DNA of 64,000 nt from Lasiosphaeria ovina (Eukaryota > Ascomycota > Sordariomycetes > Sordariales > Lasiosphaeriaceae), in assembly GCA_033439765.1 (NCBI GenBank), contig JAULSN010000002.1:7254001-7318000 (forward strand). Reading direction: 5' to 3'. The position numbers and the translations under genes were made by a program. Within the stretch, counting starts at the first letter, position 1, and each line of letters begins with the position of its first letter. The notes beneath the pieces were generated by a model. It saw nothing but the letters and a program-made list of their open reading frames with translations. It made no database searches and was not told the origin of the DNA. Positions 11,862-24,718 of the stretch are shown one piece after another.

Positions 11862-13937
11862 AGCGGGGAGGACGACGGTGAGAGCGTGACACCGGGGATC
11901 TAGATATTATTACACGAAGATTATGGACACAAAGAACTGCCGACGAGCGGATATCGGCAATTTCGATAGACCAAAGGGGCAAAACGGAATGATAACAACG
12001 ACACGAGAATGACGAAAAAGAAGGGCCAAGACCAAGAGAGACAAACTGGGAGACACGTCGTCGGGAGCCAAGAAGACGCGAGAAATTTAAGCTTTCAAGA
12101 CTGCTCGGCGGGTCCCTGCAGCCTGGGGGACAGCAAGGAAGATGGATGCCCTCCATGACATCGGAGCAGGGCAACATGGTCATTGGTCATCCATTGCCCA
12201 GCGGCTGGTCTGCACTGTCTCTGCAGTGAACCTTCCCAGCCGCGGGGCAGGGCTCCTTCAGGAACAGAACACCCACCCGTGGAAGGTACTATGTAGAACA
12301 AAGCCAGAAGCAGCTTTTTATTGCACAGGTTGGCCTCGTTGCCGCCATGAACAATTCATGTGATCGAGGGGCTCGCCCGTGTCTTGTGGGCGTCTTCTGG
12401 GCTTTCCCCTGAGTTCCTGGATGGCTTTCCGACATGACCGATAATGGCTTGGAGAGGCGCTGCAAGGCCGTTTCAACGCACGCCATCTGGGCTTTGGTTC
12501 GCGCTGTGGCGGCGGCGGGCGGCCATCAGGCCGCCAACCAGGAACTCGAGGACTCGGGACCCTTGAGGAGGGGTTAACGTTATGCAGGTTGTCGGGATCG
12601 AAGCCAGCCCCCAATGTGCCCCTTCGGCCAAACCTGGCGACTGATTGGCCAGCCCCCGGCGAAGGAAGCAGAAGGGCCCACAAAGCTGAAAAGCAGCCAA
12701 ACACGCGCCCGTCTTGGCGAGCCGTCCTCGCCGTTCCATGAACTCGGTAAGTTTTTGAATCTGAACATGTTGATTCTGGCGTTGAAGAGCAGAGCAGTTA
12801 GAATTGTATGCAATAATTACCGTACGTATATTTTTCGAGATATTTACCAGCTCCAGTTAACTTTCGCAGGGTCAAGAGCCCCGTAGCCTTGGTACTCGCA
12901 AGGCAGCCATCAACGAGCTTACAAGCGGACTTGCTTTCGTCCGTCTTACCGGCCATCCGACCCCTGAAGTGGCCGGGTGCACGGACCATTCCGCGAGGGT
13001 GGACACAGTATGCAAGATCGTAGTCCATAGCCTCGAGTTGATAAACCTCGTGACACCTTCGGCTTATTGCAGTAAGACAAAAGCAAAAGGGGCAAAATTA
13101 TTCTTGCCCTTCTAGTCGCAAACCTCAGCCCGTGATCATGACGTATAGGATATTGTCTCCGACTTAATATCTCGCGACTTGACTAACCCATCAAACCGCG
13201 AATATAATATCTGGCACATAAGTCGTTGATTAGACTCTAGAGAGTATGTAAATAAGCCTACTAATCTTATACTAAGAATATCATGGACTTTGAATTCTCA
13301 ATTCTTCACCTTTATCATTTATAGCAGGTTGCCGTACTCTCTTCGGAAGGTAATTACTGGGGAGTTCTCACCAACGCATTGATTTGGGTGGATGACAAGT
13401 CAGACATGTGGGATAGTTCCGTGTAAGCCAGGAGAAGGAAGGTAGATTTTCAAGCATAGCTAAGAACCCACGTTCTCCATCTTATTCGGCGGAAGTCTTT
13501 TGTTTGATAAAGCCACGCGCCAGCTGTTGGCCGGGTCCATAGGACAAATCATAACAACGCCACTAGGTAAACCTATAATTACCTAGTGTTCATTCAAAGT
13601 CGAGGCATGTTTTCGGTAGCTTGGTTATCGAAACGAATACCGAGCGCACCAGTTGTATCATCACTGGTTTGACACAATAGATATGGCAGTTTCAGAAAGT
13701 AGAGCATAATGATTTGCTAATTACACAGGTGTTGTGGAACTTTAGAGGCTAGTAATTAGGCAATTAAAGCAGAAAATGGGAATGACTATGCAGTATGCCG
13801 ATATAGTCACTCGTGAAGAGCATGTTAGACGAGGTGAAGAAGATTTCATCATGCGGATTTTCAAAAACGAGACCCGGCTCCTCGTCCAGGTGTCCTTGAC
13901 GAGGTGTATAAAAATGATTGGGCGGCGACAAGTTAGT
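11862..13937. other. 2.1-kb intergenic region
   Basis: The first ~350 bp are the promoter/leader of the CorA-like gene. The remainder is increasingly AT-rich from ~12.8 kb with no credible coding frame. A 25-bp stretch at 13908-13932 recurs with two differences at 18846-18870. Confidence 0.5.
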
Positions 13938-15515
13938 TTACACGATTGATCGAGGGTGTAACTCCTGACCAACTTCCACAACCCGGACAAGGTGAGAGTC
14001 TCCTGGCTTGATGTTCAGATTTTGGTCCCCTGTCTCTATCCGCAGATGGGTGATGTCGCTGAGGCTGTACTGGGGCGGACTGGGAGTATCCCACTTCGGA
14101 TCCGACCATTGAGTCAAGTTGTTGTTGTGTCTCGGCCATGCCACTGATCGTGGGGATGAACCCAGTGGCCATTTCTTCCACTTTCGCCCGGGGTGCGGGC
14201 CATATGAGTCGTTGTTTGAACTGCCGCCACTGCTCCCCTTCAAGCCCAACGCTTTGACAAGAGCGGACTCGGGTGCCTGAACCGCCATGAAGTTTCCAAA
14301 GGTAGGCATGGAGCTGACTATGATAGCCAAGCTGTTCTCGACAATGCTGTCGGTGACGCATGTTAGCCCCACAGTTCACGGCAAGCGAAGGAGAAAGTGA
14401 CTTTAGACTGTACTTACATGCAGATGAAGAGCTGGCCCTGCTTCCAACTTACGTCGTTCGTCGTCTGGAGCTGGGTGCGAAACGAAAGACCCACTATGCT
14501 GGTTGCAATACCCCTGGTGCAGATTTTCGTTAGCTCCCAACGTGATAATGTGTCAGCACAGGCAGGTGGGGCGTACATGAAAGCCGTAGCAAACGTCAGT
14601 ACCAAGCCCATTCGCCTCTGGGTCGATAGCCGGAGTTTAAACAGGGTAGGAAGGGGAAGGATAAAGAGGTATATGTTGAGGAAGAGCGACATGGCCCCCT
14701 GGACTATGGTCCAAGGAATTGCACGGGCAGGTTGGCCATTAGTTATCAGGGTTGTCCAAGGTTGGCCAACGTGAGGAGCAGAAAAGTAAGCCGAAAGTGG
14801 TATTCCAGCCCAGCATGTGCAGAATGTGAGGAATAAGCCAGCGTAGATGGCGACACGCAGTCCCTGGGGGATGCCGGTAGGGAACAGTTGCAGGTAGAGC
14901 AGGAAAATGGCCGATTTCGAGAAGAAGATGACGGGACCTAAGATCGTGGCCTGCGCAAAGAGAATCTAATCGCAACCGGTGAGCAAGGTATCCGTCAGGA
15001 TCAAGCGGAGGACCCGGGACTTACTTGCATGTACACTCCTGTGTACCAACATGCCGGAATATCCCACAGATGTCGGGCGTATTTGGAAACTAATCACATC
15101 CCCGTCGGACATTTGTTAGCCGGTCTCAAGAAGGATCGAAGGAGTGATGAATCTGGTAGGCCCCAGGGGCTCCTCACCTGACAGCACAAGGCCTATGTAG
15201 ACCAGACCGAGAACAAAAGCAACCACAGTGAAGTCTGGAACCACGATGGCACTTGGTTAGTTCTGTTTGGGGATATGAGTGGGTCCGGTTGAGAAACGAG
15301 GAGAAGGACCTACAATCAGCCCACTTCAACCTGCTCTTGTTGACGTATAAGCGCGCCACAGTGAAGAGCAAAGACCATACGATCATCAGGATCGACAAGG
15401 CAATCAGAGTCGGGCCCAGGCTTTCGGGGTTGTCCAGATTCGAGGCTTGGCCATTAGGTGGAACCCCCCCGGGGATGGCGCAGAGATCGAGTTGCAGTGT
15501 CGGCTGAGAGGCCAT
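13938..15515 (-). CDS. Fungal rhodopsin-domain (seven-TM) integral membrane protein
   Basis: Six exons: 15515-15314, 15234-15178, 15089-15025, 14965-14577, 14513-14418, 14346-13938; 405 aa. Five short introns (59-88 bp) all have GT/AG ends and mostly CTRAC branch sites. Seven hydrophobic segments are visible. Family blocks are restored by splicing: WADYFTVVAFVLGLVYIG, KYARHLWDIPACWY, FLLYLQLFP, and QLFICIIVENSLAIIV. The Ser/Gly/Asn-rich C-terminus is cytoplasmic. This is the plasma-membrane family common in ascomycetes, also called SAT4-like, with members near secondary-metabolite clusters and in PTH11-like receptor sets. No retinal-binding Lys claim can be made. Ligand unknown. Confidence 0.87.
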
Positions 15516-17386
15516 CCTTGAAAACGAGGACTGTCGCCGTCTGGAATTGACAATTGCAGAAAGGTAAAAAGCAGCAATTTGGCCGACATAACCCGGCCCT
15601 TCTGGAATCCAGGACGTTTCTTATGTACTGTATCACCCTGTATTTCTTTTTGGCCAATTTCTGGTAGGGGCTCAACCCGAAAGTGATAAGCCAAGTTCGC
15701 GGCGCAGGGTCTCATCTTCAGCTCTTCGCCGCCATGGTGCCGACATCGAGAGGCGCCGTTACTGGGTCAAGAGTGTAAGCACACAAGCGAGTGTGCTCTG
15801 CGTAAGCCTTAATGCAGGTTCAGAGACAGATAGGTGAGGTGGTTTAATTACGTTGTATCTTGTGTGCATCTGTGTGTGTCGTAATCTTACGTCATTTAGC
15901 AGACTTCACCACCCCTTCCCCGTGCTAAGACGTTAATCCGCCGACAGGAACTGTCATGAACCCGAGTGCGATGCCAAACCACAAGAGCAGCGAACAAAAA
16001 CGTCGCGTGCATTCGACTCGAATTGTGGAAATGTCAGTATAATTAATCATCAACCTAGCTTCCAAACCTAAATCTAGGCCTGTTCTTTCTCTCGATTTCC
16101 GTGTCAAATCCGTGTCATCGGAAGAAACGATTAAGGTTTCATCCCGCATCCCTTCTCCAAAACCTCAACTCTGGTCGGATCTTTAAAGAACAGCCTGTGG
16201 CGGGGGATCGGGGGACGGGCGGGGTTTATCAGTTTACTCATCAGCCCCTGACAGGTAATTCAAACAGTTGCATGTGCCGCCGTTCGACCGCCGCTGCACT
16301 AGCATTCGTCCGTTCCATGTCCCGAGTTAAAACTTATCGGAAATTCGGGCACTTGGTAGCAATCCGTGTAATACTGTGCAGCTGTAGTTGTAAATTACGG
16401 GGGTTACAACGGCGGGGTCATTACATACCTGCCCCAGGTACCTGCACTGCGGGATGAACGGGCTACGTCATAATACTCACGGTACGGATACGGAGCAACT
16501 CGTTTGGTAATTCGCGTAATCTGTGAGCTATATTCTGTAATTACATTCATACCGCATTATGTAGATTACATCGCAATCCTTGGGAGGCGAAGGAACAAGG
16601 GATATAACTCGACGCTCTACGTCTTTGGGAGTATAATGTGTCCCCGTGGTAAGTACATTAGGTACCAGGTAGTTGGTAAGACAGTTGAATTTATGTAATT
16701 GCAAGCTCGCTAGAGCGGTATTAGCTTGCATACTGCCGTACCGTAACCGACTAATAGTATGGGGCCAACGAAACTTGTGTTAATTAGGTAGAGTCGACAC
16801 GGTTCTTTGAGCAACCTCGGACCGTCCGTCATCATGGCTCTCTGCGGGAAGCATACTGAGCTGCCCGTGCTGAACTAACTTGTCTCCTATCTCTAGGTCT
16901 TCAATACGGGGATGCACTTTGTCCTGCCGGCAACAAGGTAAAGGGATTTTCAGGGCTTGAAGTTTCTCGAGACGCAAAAGCCTAACCTAGACTCCCGAGT
17001 GTAGTTGAGCTAAACGCTCCGATATTCCTAACCCAACCCTTGTCATTAGCCGAACACCATAGGTAGTTCCACTTGCAAAATCTACCCAACCACTCCGGAT
17101 CATCAACGCCATCCAAATTCTAGACATGGACAAAAAAAGGGCCATTACAAGAGATATGATCGAATATGTCGGTGGAGTTCATGCTAATACTTCTTAACAA
17201 CGCCTTGCACGTATCCAATGGCAAGGGCAAGTTGTCCAACTAAAAACAACGAAATCCAGCAACCACCTAGCTCTCCCATGAAATGGTTAGGGCGGAGATT
17301 GCGCAGCTCGAACGCCGAGGCTTGCCGAGCATGAGGGGCCGGAAAGCATCTTGGAGTCCCGGTTTACCAATGCTGCCTGACTTCGT
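15516..17386. other. 1.9-kb intergenic region
   Basis: AT-rich spacer with many TAATTAC and CGTAATTAC words and several GGTACC-type motifs (16435, 16660). No coding region or RNA recognised. Confidence 0.5.
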
Positions 17387-18461
17387 CTAAAAGTTCAGCA
17401 GGGAAACGGTGGCAAAAATGGCACCAAGAAGGGCGACAGTTGCTTGCGGGGCGACGGTGTGCAGGGCAAGGGATGTGGGCTTCGGGCTGACGCCGGTTGC
17501 TGGTCGACCAAGGTACCAAGCACCAATGTCGGTCAGGTTGCCCTCAGCGGTCAGCATTGCACCATTGGGGCCAACATTGGACACGTCACTTCGAAAGGCA
17601 CCAAACAGAGAATACCGGCCGACTGAGTCGAGGCGATCCATGTACTCGGTTGACATGTTGTAAAATGCCTGCGTCGTCTCCAAATCCTGGTTGTCAAAAT
17701 TGAACTCGGTGACCCACATGGTTTTGTTGGGGAACCTAGAATGGAGATGGTGTTAGTCGTGGCAAGGTCGCAAACGCAGGAGAGGAGAATAGGGGAAGGA
17801 AGGCGACTCACTCGGCAGAATATTCGCCCAAATGGCTGGCCAGCCCATCAAAATTGCCGTACCAATGTATTGGGACAAAGTCAAAGGTGCAGTTCGTCGT
17901 CTTGCCGTCGGTACTGACGAGCTTGGAGCAGCTGTCTAGAAAGGCCTTCAGCCACTGCAGCCCGGAGGGGGCGCCCGTACACGCCGGCAAGCCCACGCGC
18001 AGATTCATCTCCTGTAAAGGGATGATGTTCTTCACCCACACCTGGGCCGCTTTGTCGGGGTCAATATTGCTTCCTCCGTGTGCGCCCATAGAGCCATCAG
18101 GTTCGTTGAAAGCCATGACATGGCTGATGTTTATCCCCTTGTCTTTGACCAGGCTCCTCACTGTCTTCAGGAAGGTGGTATCGCTCAGGTTGTCGGGGGC
18201 ACCCCATAGCATGGGCACAAATTCGAAAGAAGACTGCGAAATGTTGCTGTATACTGGTGACGGGCTTGCCTCGTAGTTGTAGTACCATGTCAAGTCGCTT
18301 GGTTGCTGGGTCCATATGTAATCGTCCTGGCGTGTTGAGTTGTTCGGAACGTAGACAAGGCCGCGCTTGGGCGATGTAAGAGGACCTGCTACGGCAGAGC
18401 CGACGAGGAGATGGAGCACGGTTAAAAGAGCAGCGCCGATGGCCGCTGGAGAGGATAGCAT
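17387..18461 (-). CDS. GH128 (Asl1-like) beta-1,3-glucanase, probably GPI-anchored
   Basis: Exons 18461-17812 and 17735-17387 (intron 76 bp with CTAAC branch) give 332 aa. The N-terminus has a signal peptide ending near AGPLTS. The (beta/alpha)8 hydrolase shows the acid motif AFNEPDG and the nucleophile motif WVTEFNFD, the latter brought into frame by the intron. The C-terminus ends in a hydrophobic stretch (ATVALLGAIFATVSLLNF) after a small/polar region, as expected for a GPI-attachment signal. Family members cut beta-1,3-glucan, so a role in remodelling the fungus's own wall is likely. Confidence 0.9.
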
Positions 18462-20352
18462 CGTCAGCAGGAGTAGTTATGCCTAATCCGTGTTTCGAAG
18501 CCTGGAGTTGAAGGCTAGTGCGCGGCGCGTTCGGAACTTGGGAGGTCGGACGGATAGTCGAGAGACCAGACCAGACGAGGCCAAACCGCTGTAGGGTTCC
18601 CTCAATTGGCCTTGGCAAGTCGTCGTTATCGCTTTCATCTGCGTCGCTGTCCGTCTGTCGTGAAGCCTTCAGACTGAACGAATGTTTGACAACCACCGCG
18701 TGCGGGTCGAGAACACGAACGAGCGGATGGCATCGGCCAAAATTAACGAAAGCAGACTAAAAACAGCAAAGAAAGTCGTGTCAAGGCAAATAAAAAGAGG
18801 GAAGAAGCCTCGGAAGCTTCGGGCGAAGCATATTTCTGTAAGGGGATAAAAATGATTGGGAGGCGGCAAGACCAGCGAGCTGAATCCGTAGATCACAAGA
18901 GCAGCCTTTGATGCGCGACTCTTCAGCAAGCTCGCCCCCCCTCGCGACATGTTGCTGCAGGTGAGGCTTGGGCGCCTGTCTGTTCAAGGTTAGACCCAGG
19001 GAAAATGGCAAAGTCTCTGGTTCAGCCGCAGCGCTAAACCGAATGCGGTTTGCGTTGAGGACGCCCATCGCTGCAGGGCGTCCAATACATCAGAATGAAA
19101 GCTTCGTATTCGAAGCGCATACCCGAAACCCCTTATCGTAAGGAGAGTGTAGATATTGTTGCCTTCTCGTTCGCAGTGTAGAAAGCAAACCTCTCAGGTT
19201 CCCTTCCTCGTCTATCTTAGACGTGGACAGCGAATTGGAGGTAACTTCGACAAAACATGGATTACTGTACCCGAGCCTTCCTTGAACTTACCCGGCACGA
19301 ATCCACCGACTCCGTAGGTATCTCAGTACCGAACGTGAGCGCAGATTTGACATCGGAAACGATAAAAATGAAATTAGGGTTCCCCTGGGCGTAGTACTTT
19401 GTACAACAGACGAGGAAGACTGCGCCTCCACAAAGGCAGGTAAAGTTAATTGGAGCTGAGCGATAAAAACGGAGCGTATTGCAAACGGAAATGGCTGCAT
19501 GACCAATCTTGTTCACTATTTTTACTTTTCCACGATCCCTTCGGCTTTCCTTTGAACTTCTCGTTGAGCATCTATCATATTTTCCTAATAACATAACCGC
19601 CTACGTAGTATGGCTGGTGATTTGCAGCAATCACGCAAGCCTACTAGTGTTTCCGGAAAGAAAGCGACCGGTGTGACCCTTCGGTGTAGCCCATCCGCGA
19701 ACATGAGGGGCGCGCTAGCACCAAATATCAATCACAACGACTTCAATCCGAAGTCACACGGACGACAATTCTAACGTTCGGCGAGAATGGAGAGCACTCC
19801 GTGTCCCGTTGCTCACTGTCATGCCCGGCCGAGTTGGCAGTGCCGTCTTCTACCGCCCGACGCCTGGACGGATGATGGGCCGTTGCGTGGGCTGACAACT
19901 GCCGACAGTGGAGCCCGCTCCAGCCTGGTTGCCTGGGTGCTAAAGCTTGCAAGACCCGCTAAACGTGCCCGCCTACCTAGATTTCCCCGCGGGGTCGCTC
20001 AGTGGCTGGTGTATCCGTCCGGCGGCTCGGCTCTCGTTTCCCCAGGACTCTCCGATCTGCTGAAGCACGGATGGAAATCTTGACGAATCACAATGTGCCA
20101 AACCCTAGTGTAGTGTACCTCTTGTCCTCAAGTGCCTCGGCAATATTATTGACCCCACAGCAGTGCCCCGTGGATAGTCCCCGTACCCTATTCCGAGTCG
20201 CCTCGTTGTCCGGTTGCCGACGATTCATCCCGTATCTTGATGCAAACAAACGTTAACTATCTGAGCGATTGCCCGTTGTCGCTTCCATTTGTCTCAGCCT
20301 CCGTCCCGCGCACCTAGCCCGCAACCTCGAGACCCGAAGTTATCACGACACG
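18462..20352. other. 1.9-kb intergenic region between divergent genes
   Basis: Holds the promoters of the GH128 gene (minus) and thiolase gene (plus). Short open frames are present, none convincing. It contains the 18846-18870 copy of the short repeat seen at 13908. Confidence 0.5.
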
Positions 20353-21860
20353 ATGGCGGTTGAACGGCTCGGCTCCATTCTCAAGCACCTGTCGCCTGGC
20401 AGTGCGCTATCGCAGATGTAAGCTGGCCTAGTCGGGGTTGCCCCAAATCGCCCGTCATTTTGGTACCGCCTCCCAATGAATGCTGAACCCCATCCCGGCA
20501 GCACATCCAAAAATGCCGACGACATCGTCATAACTCTCGCGATCCGAACACCTCTCGCAAAAGCCCGTAAAGGCAGCTTCAAGGATACGAGCCTGGAGTA
20601 CCTCGTCTATGCGCTGCTAAAGGAGGTTAAAGATCGCAGCAGCCTCGACCCGGCCGTGGTCGAAGATATCTGCCTGGGCAATGTGTGTTGCATCCCCCGC
20701 TCCTTCCTTTCCTTTCCCCTTTGTCCCGAGTTCCGAGCCATGGCGCTCAAGTCCGGAGCTGACGCCGCACTCTCCACGCCCAGGTCTCGGATAGCAAGGC
20801 TGCCTACAAGCTTCGCGCCGCCGCGCTGGCCGCTGGCTTCCCCAACACGACAAGCTGCTCGAGCTTGAACCGCTTCTGCTCGTCCGGCCTCAAGGCCACC
20901 GCCGACATCGCGCACGCCATCAGTAGCGGATCCATTGGCGTTGGCATCGCCATCGGCGCCGAGCAAATGACTATTGGCGGCGACGCGCTCGAGGCGCCCT
21001 TCGACGACCAAGTGACCAAGCACTCCCAGGAGTCCGTCGACTGCATGGAGCCCATGGGCTGGACCAGTGAGAACGTTAGCCGTGACTTTGGCATCACGCG
21101 CGAGGAAATGGACAACTATGCCGCCGAGAGTTTCCAGCGAGCCGAGCGCGCCCAAAAGGCTGGTCTATTTGACGACGAAATCGCCCCTATCAAGACCCGG
21201 ATCAAGGATGCCAACGGCGAGTGGAAGGAGGTCACCGTCACCAGAGACGAGGGTATCCGGCCGGGCACCACGGCCGAGGGGCTGGGCAAGATCAGAGCCG
21301 CTTTCCCGCAATGGGGCCCTACAACCACCGGTGGAAATGCCAGCCAGGTCACTGATGGGGGTAGGCTGCACCAGTCTCCCCTCCCACATCCCTTTCAACG
21401 CGGCCTATTGGAATGCTAACATCGGAACCGTACAGCTGCCGCCGTCATCCTAATGAAGCGCTCCACCGCCATCAAACTCGGTCAGCCAATCCTCGCCAAG
21501 TATGTTGGATCGACTATCGCCGGCCTAGCGCCCCGTATCATGGGCATTGGCCCGACCGTTGCCATCCCAAAGCTCCTCTCCCAGCACAACTTGACCCTCA
21601 ATGACATCGATGTCGTCGAGATCAACGAAGCCTTTGCTAGCATGGCCGTGTATTGCCGCAATACGCTCGGCCTTGATTGGGCCAAGCTAAATCCCCGCGG
21701 CGGTGCCATCGCGCTGGGCCACCCCCTTGGTGCTACCGGCACCAGACAGATCGTCACTGGCCTAAGCGAGTGCAGAAGGACAGGCAAGAAGATCCTTCTC
21801 ACGAGCATGTGCATTGGCACTGGCATGGGTATGGCAGGGCTTTTCGTGAATGAGCAATAG
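20353..21860 (+). CDS. Peroxisomal 3-ketoacyl-CoA thiolase
   Basis: Exons 20353-20417, 20502-20682, 20784-21360, 21436-21860 give 415 aa. It catalyses the last thiolytic step of fatty-acid beta-oxidation. The N-terminus carries RLGSILKHL at residues 5-13, a perfect PTS2 (R-L-x5-H-L) for import by Pex7. The nucleophile Cys is in NRFCSSGLKA. The VVEINEAFAS block, the His in GGAIALGHPLGATG and the second catalytic Cys in CIGTGMGMAG are all present. Exon 1 is so short that it encodes little beyond the targeting signal. The exon 2 donor (GTGTGT) is weak but gives the conserved GNVSDSKAAYK join. Confidence 0.96.
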
Positions 21861-23554
21861 CGTGATTGGCAAATGTTGCTTGGAATATCGTAACCTTTTG
21901 TGTAGAACTTTGTATATAAAAGCCTTCGATTGTGCTAGAAACTTGGATGGCTCCAATCTTTAATTGTGTCACTGTAGAAGAACAAGATGTGAAATGGGCC
22001 GACGTACCCCCAACTACCTATCCCGGTAGATGTAGGATTGCGGTACCTAACTCCTGTTATATGGACTGGCGATTTATCGTCTCGGCGGCTTCAGCTAGGT
22101 AGGTACCCAGCCATGACCATTGTGGAGCACCTACGAACCCCAGAAGCTGATGGAATCTCTATTTGTATCTTAAGACGCCTTTCTATTGTATTCATTGGGA
22201 CTTGGTTGTGAGGCTAGAAAATGGAGCTGAACTTAACAGAGGGAACAAAACTATAACTCAATAGGCATGTCCTTAATCGTTGTGCGTACTAGCTGAAATA
22301 AAGAAAACAATGAGCATATTAGCTCAAAGGCGCAAATAGAAGGTCTATAAGGCCATGTCAACCACGACTACCTAGTTGATAGTTTTGTTTAGTCTCTTTG
22401 TTGATTTCATGATGCTGAATCTCTCCAACCTATTCCTGGCAGCATCCAAAGGCGCATTCATGATGTGGAGATGATAATTAACGAGCCCCCCCAAAATACA
22501 AAGGTCCGCGCTGGGTTATTTTTAATCAGACGAGGGCCACGTTGGATTCGGCACTGGAACTGGCGGCACTGGTTAAACTGACCTTGAGTAAGCTTAGAAG
22601 AGAGAATAGGTAAGAGACACGGAGGGGAATGCAACGTAACAATGGAATCATGATGGCCATTTGCATGGTTTTTCGCTGCCACACCAGAGGTCGAAGCCAC
22701 GACCGGGCTGCCCCCTGAACAGGTATTCGGGATTGCAAGACTGTGTAGGAAGTACGCGGCCCTGGTGCCCCGATGGTAACTGCCTATCAGCGACTTGCTG
22801 AGGCATTTAGCAATGATTCGCAGCTTGAGAATTGATTAACAGATATACAACACATGTACATGGAACCAGAAGAGACATACGACAGAAAGGACTAAATTCT
22901 CAAGGCGGACTTTTGCACCGCCCTAGGGCGTTAAAGGCCTCCGCCGCCGATATTAGTAAAGGCATATCTGGACTGAACCGCGGCTGCACGTAATTAGCTG
23001 CTAGTCAAAATCTCACTCGTCTGCTCAAAACCAGGTCCCGAGAGCATCTCGCGCAGTGGAGTTTAATATCCGGAAGAATATGGTAAATATATGTCCGCCC
23101 CGTCAGGGTTCAATCCACCGGGAGTCGCTTAATTACTTCTCAGCGCTTCGTAAACAATGTAATCCAATTAATCTCCATAGCAAGACATCTGAGCTACAGG
23201 ATAAGTATAGTACCGGTCTGTGAGTTGAGTATGCAGTCAGCCTGCGTCAACTGCCTAGGCGCCTAGTGAGGCTGAATACCATTCCACGATACTTTGAACA
23301 GGGCTTGCTCGCACGAACATTTCGCGACGTGATTATGTACACTGGCGGTCAAAATCCCAATTCTCCTCTCTAAAATATGGCGATGACTCGGAGGGTGGGC
23401 TCAAGTATAAGAGGGGAGGGATATTCGCCGGTTCTAAACTCGAGAGTCATCTCCCATCTCTACCATCAAAGCCCTCACTTCATCCAGTCCGGAGATATCC
23501 AAAAAAGCACCCAGTTATTCATCAACCATTTCATCTCAAGCAATCGCCAACAAG
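21861..23554. other. 1.7-kb intergenic region
   Basis: AT-rich spacer with the 3' end of the thiolase gene and promoter of the next secreted-protein gene. A CTAGGTAGGTACC motif lies near 22095. No gene recognised. Confidence 0.5.
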
Positions 23555-24094
23555 ATGCTGCTCAAATTTGCCACCATTGCCATGGCACTTACCGCCACCC
23601 AGGTCCTGGCAATCCCGGCCCCGGCGGCTGATGCCCTGGATGCTGGCGACGACAGCCTCATCATCATTGAAACGCTGGAGTTGGTTGACGGTACCATCAC
23701 AATCTATGGCTCCAACCCAACCTTCTCCAACGTGACCGAGCCGTCGTCCACCTCGCGTTTGGCTCGGCGGTGCGGCAGCAACGCCGTCAGCTGCGACGGA
23801 GGACACGTCCCCGCGCTCAACACGTGCACTGAACTCGTCAACCGCATCAGGACCAGCACCCTCACCCTCAACGGCTCGCCTCGCTCCGTCTGCCTCAGCC
23901 GTAGTGGCAAGAACTGCTGCATTAGTTGGTCAAAGGACATTGGTTCTGTCCGCGAGGCGGACCTGTTCAACGCCGGAAAGAATGTTCTGGATCGATGCGT
24001 CGGAGAAAATAACTCAGGTCTTGCTCGAGATGTGTCGATTAATGGCAACTGCCTTACCGAGTGCCTGTCTGATCGGGCAACGGGATGCAAGTAG
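23555..24094 (+). CDS. Secreted 10-cysteine protein with propeptide
   Basis: Intronless, 179 aa. A signal peptide (MLLKFATIAMALTATQVLA) and an acidic proline/alanine-rich propeptide end at RLARR (residues 68-72), a likely Kex2 cleavage site. The mature ~107 residues hold ten cysteines, including a CC pair in KNCCISW and ECLSDRATGCK at the end. The spacing recalls a widespread family of fungal secreted proteins (possibly the WD-like fungal family), but I cannot fix the family from sequence alone. Possible roles include host interaction or antagonism of microbes; none is shown. Confidence 0.82.
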   Translation: MLLKFATIAMALTATQVLAIPAPAADALDAGDDSLIIIETLELVDGTITIYGSNPTFSNVTEPSSTSRLARRCGSNAVSCDGGHVPALNTCTELVNRIRTSTLTLNGSPRSVCLSRSGKNCCISWSKDIGSVREADLFNAGKNVLDRCVGENNSGLARDVSINGNCLTECLSDRATGCK

Positions 24095-24718
24095 GCTGGT
24101 TGGGAGGCCTGAGTGAATCGAACTTGACTTTGGGCTAATTTTCTGTTTAAATGGGGCGCCTAAATTGGATGGGAACAGGATCGGAATGAAGGACATGGAG
24201 AGGTACCTGGTTAAGTAGATGTGTTGATTTGAGAGAAACGCCGAGTTTGGAAGATATTTTGTGTAGCAATAGCGTCATTGTCACCGAGATATTGAATTGT
24301 GAATAAAAGCTCTAATAAATCCCACGTAAAAACAGAATCCCAGCCAGGTGACGCAAATCTCCGTACCAGAATCATCATAACCTGATTAGAGGTACATTCA
24401 ATCTTAGCTGAAAAGCTAGAGTAATGGAAGTTACTGTGCCGCATGGTCTACCATACCTCCTTTTGCTTGTACGGTTCCGGAATCACAACACATATTGGAC
24501 TCAGATACTCATACTTTTGGGCTGTTTTGGATAATTAAGGTAGCTGTTTACAGCCTTGCTCATGACAACCTTGTAAAGGCATGCCCCATCTTTCTTGTAA
24601 TCCGTTACAGCAATCTGGTCTCACCCCTGGCAAAGTATTGTCACTGCAAATTATAAAGGATATATATTGATTGCGGCGAGAGAGTCAGTAATGATATAAT
24701 ATCAACCCCATTGCAAAA
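24095..24718. other. Convergent intergenic region
   Basis: 3' flanks of the 10-Cys gene (plus) and the EF-hand gene (minus). AT-rich, nothing else seen. Confidence 0.5.

Noticed and set aside
23100..23120. GGTTCAATCC resembling a tRNA B box
   Set aside because: No A box at the right distance and no cloverleaf arms could be folded around it.
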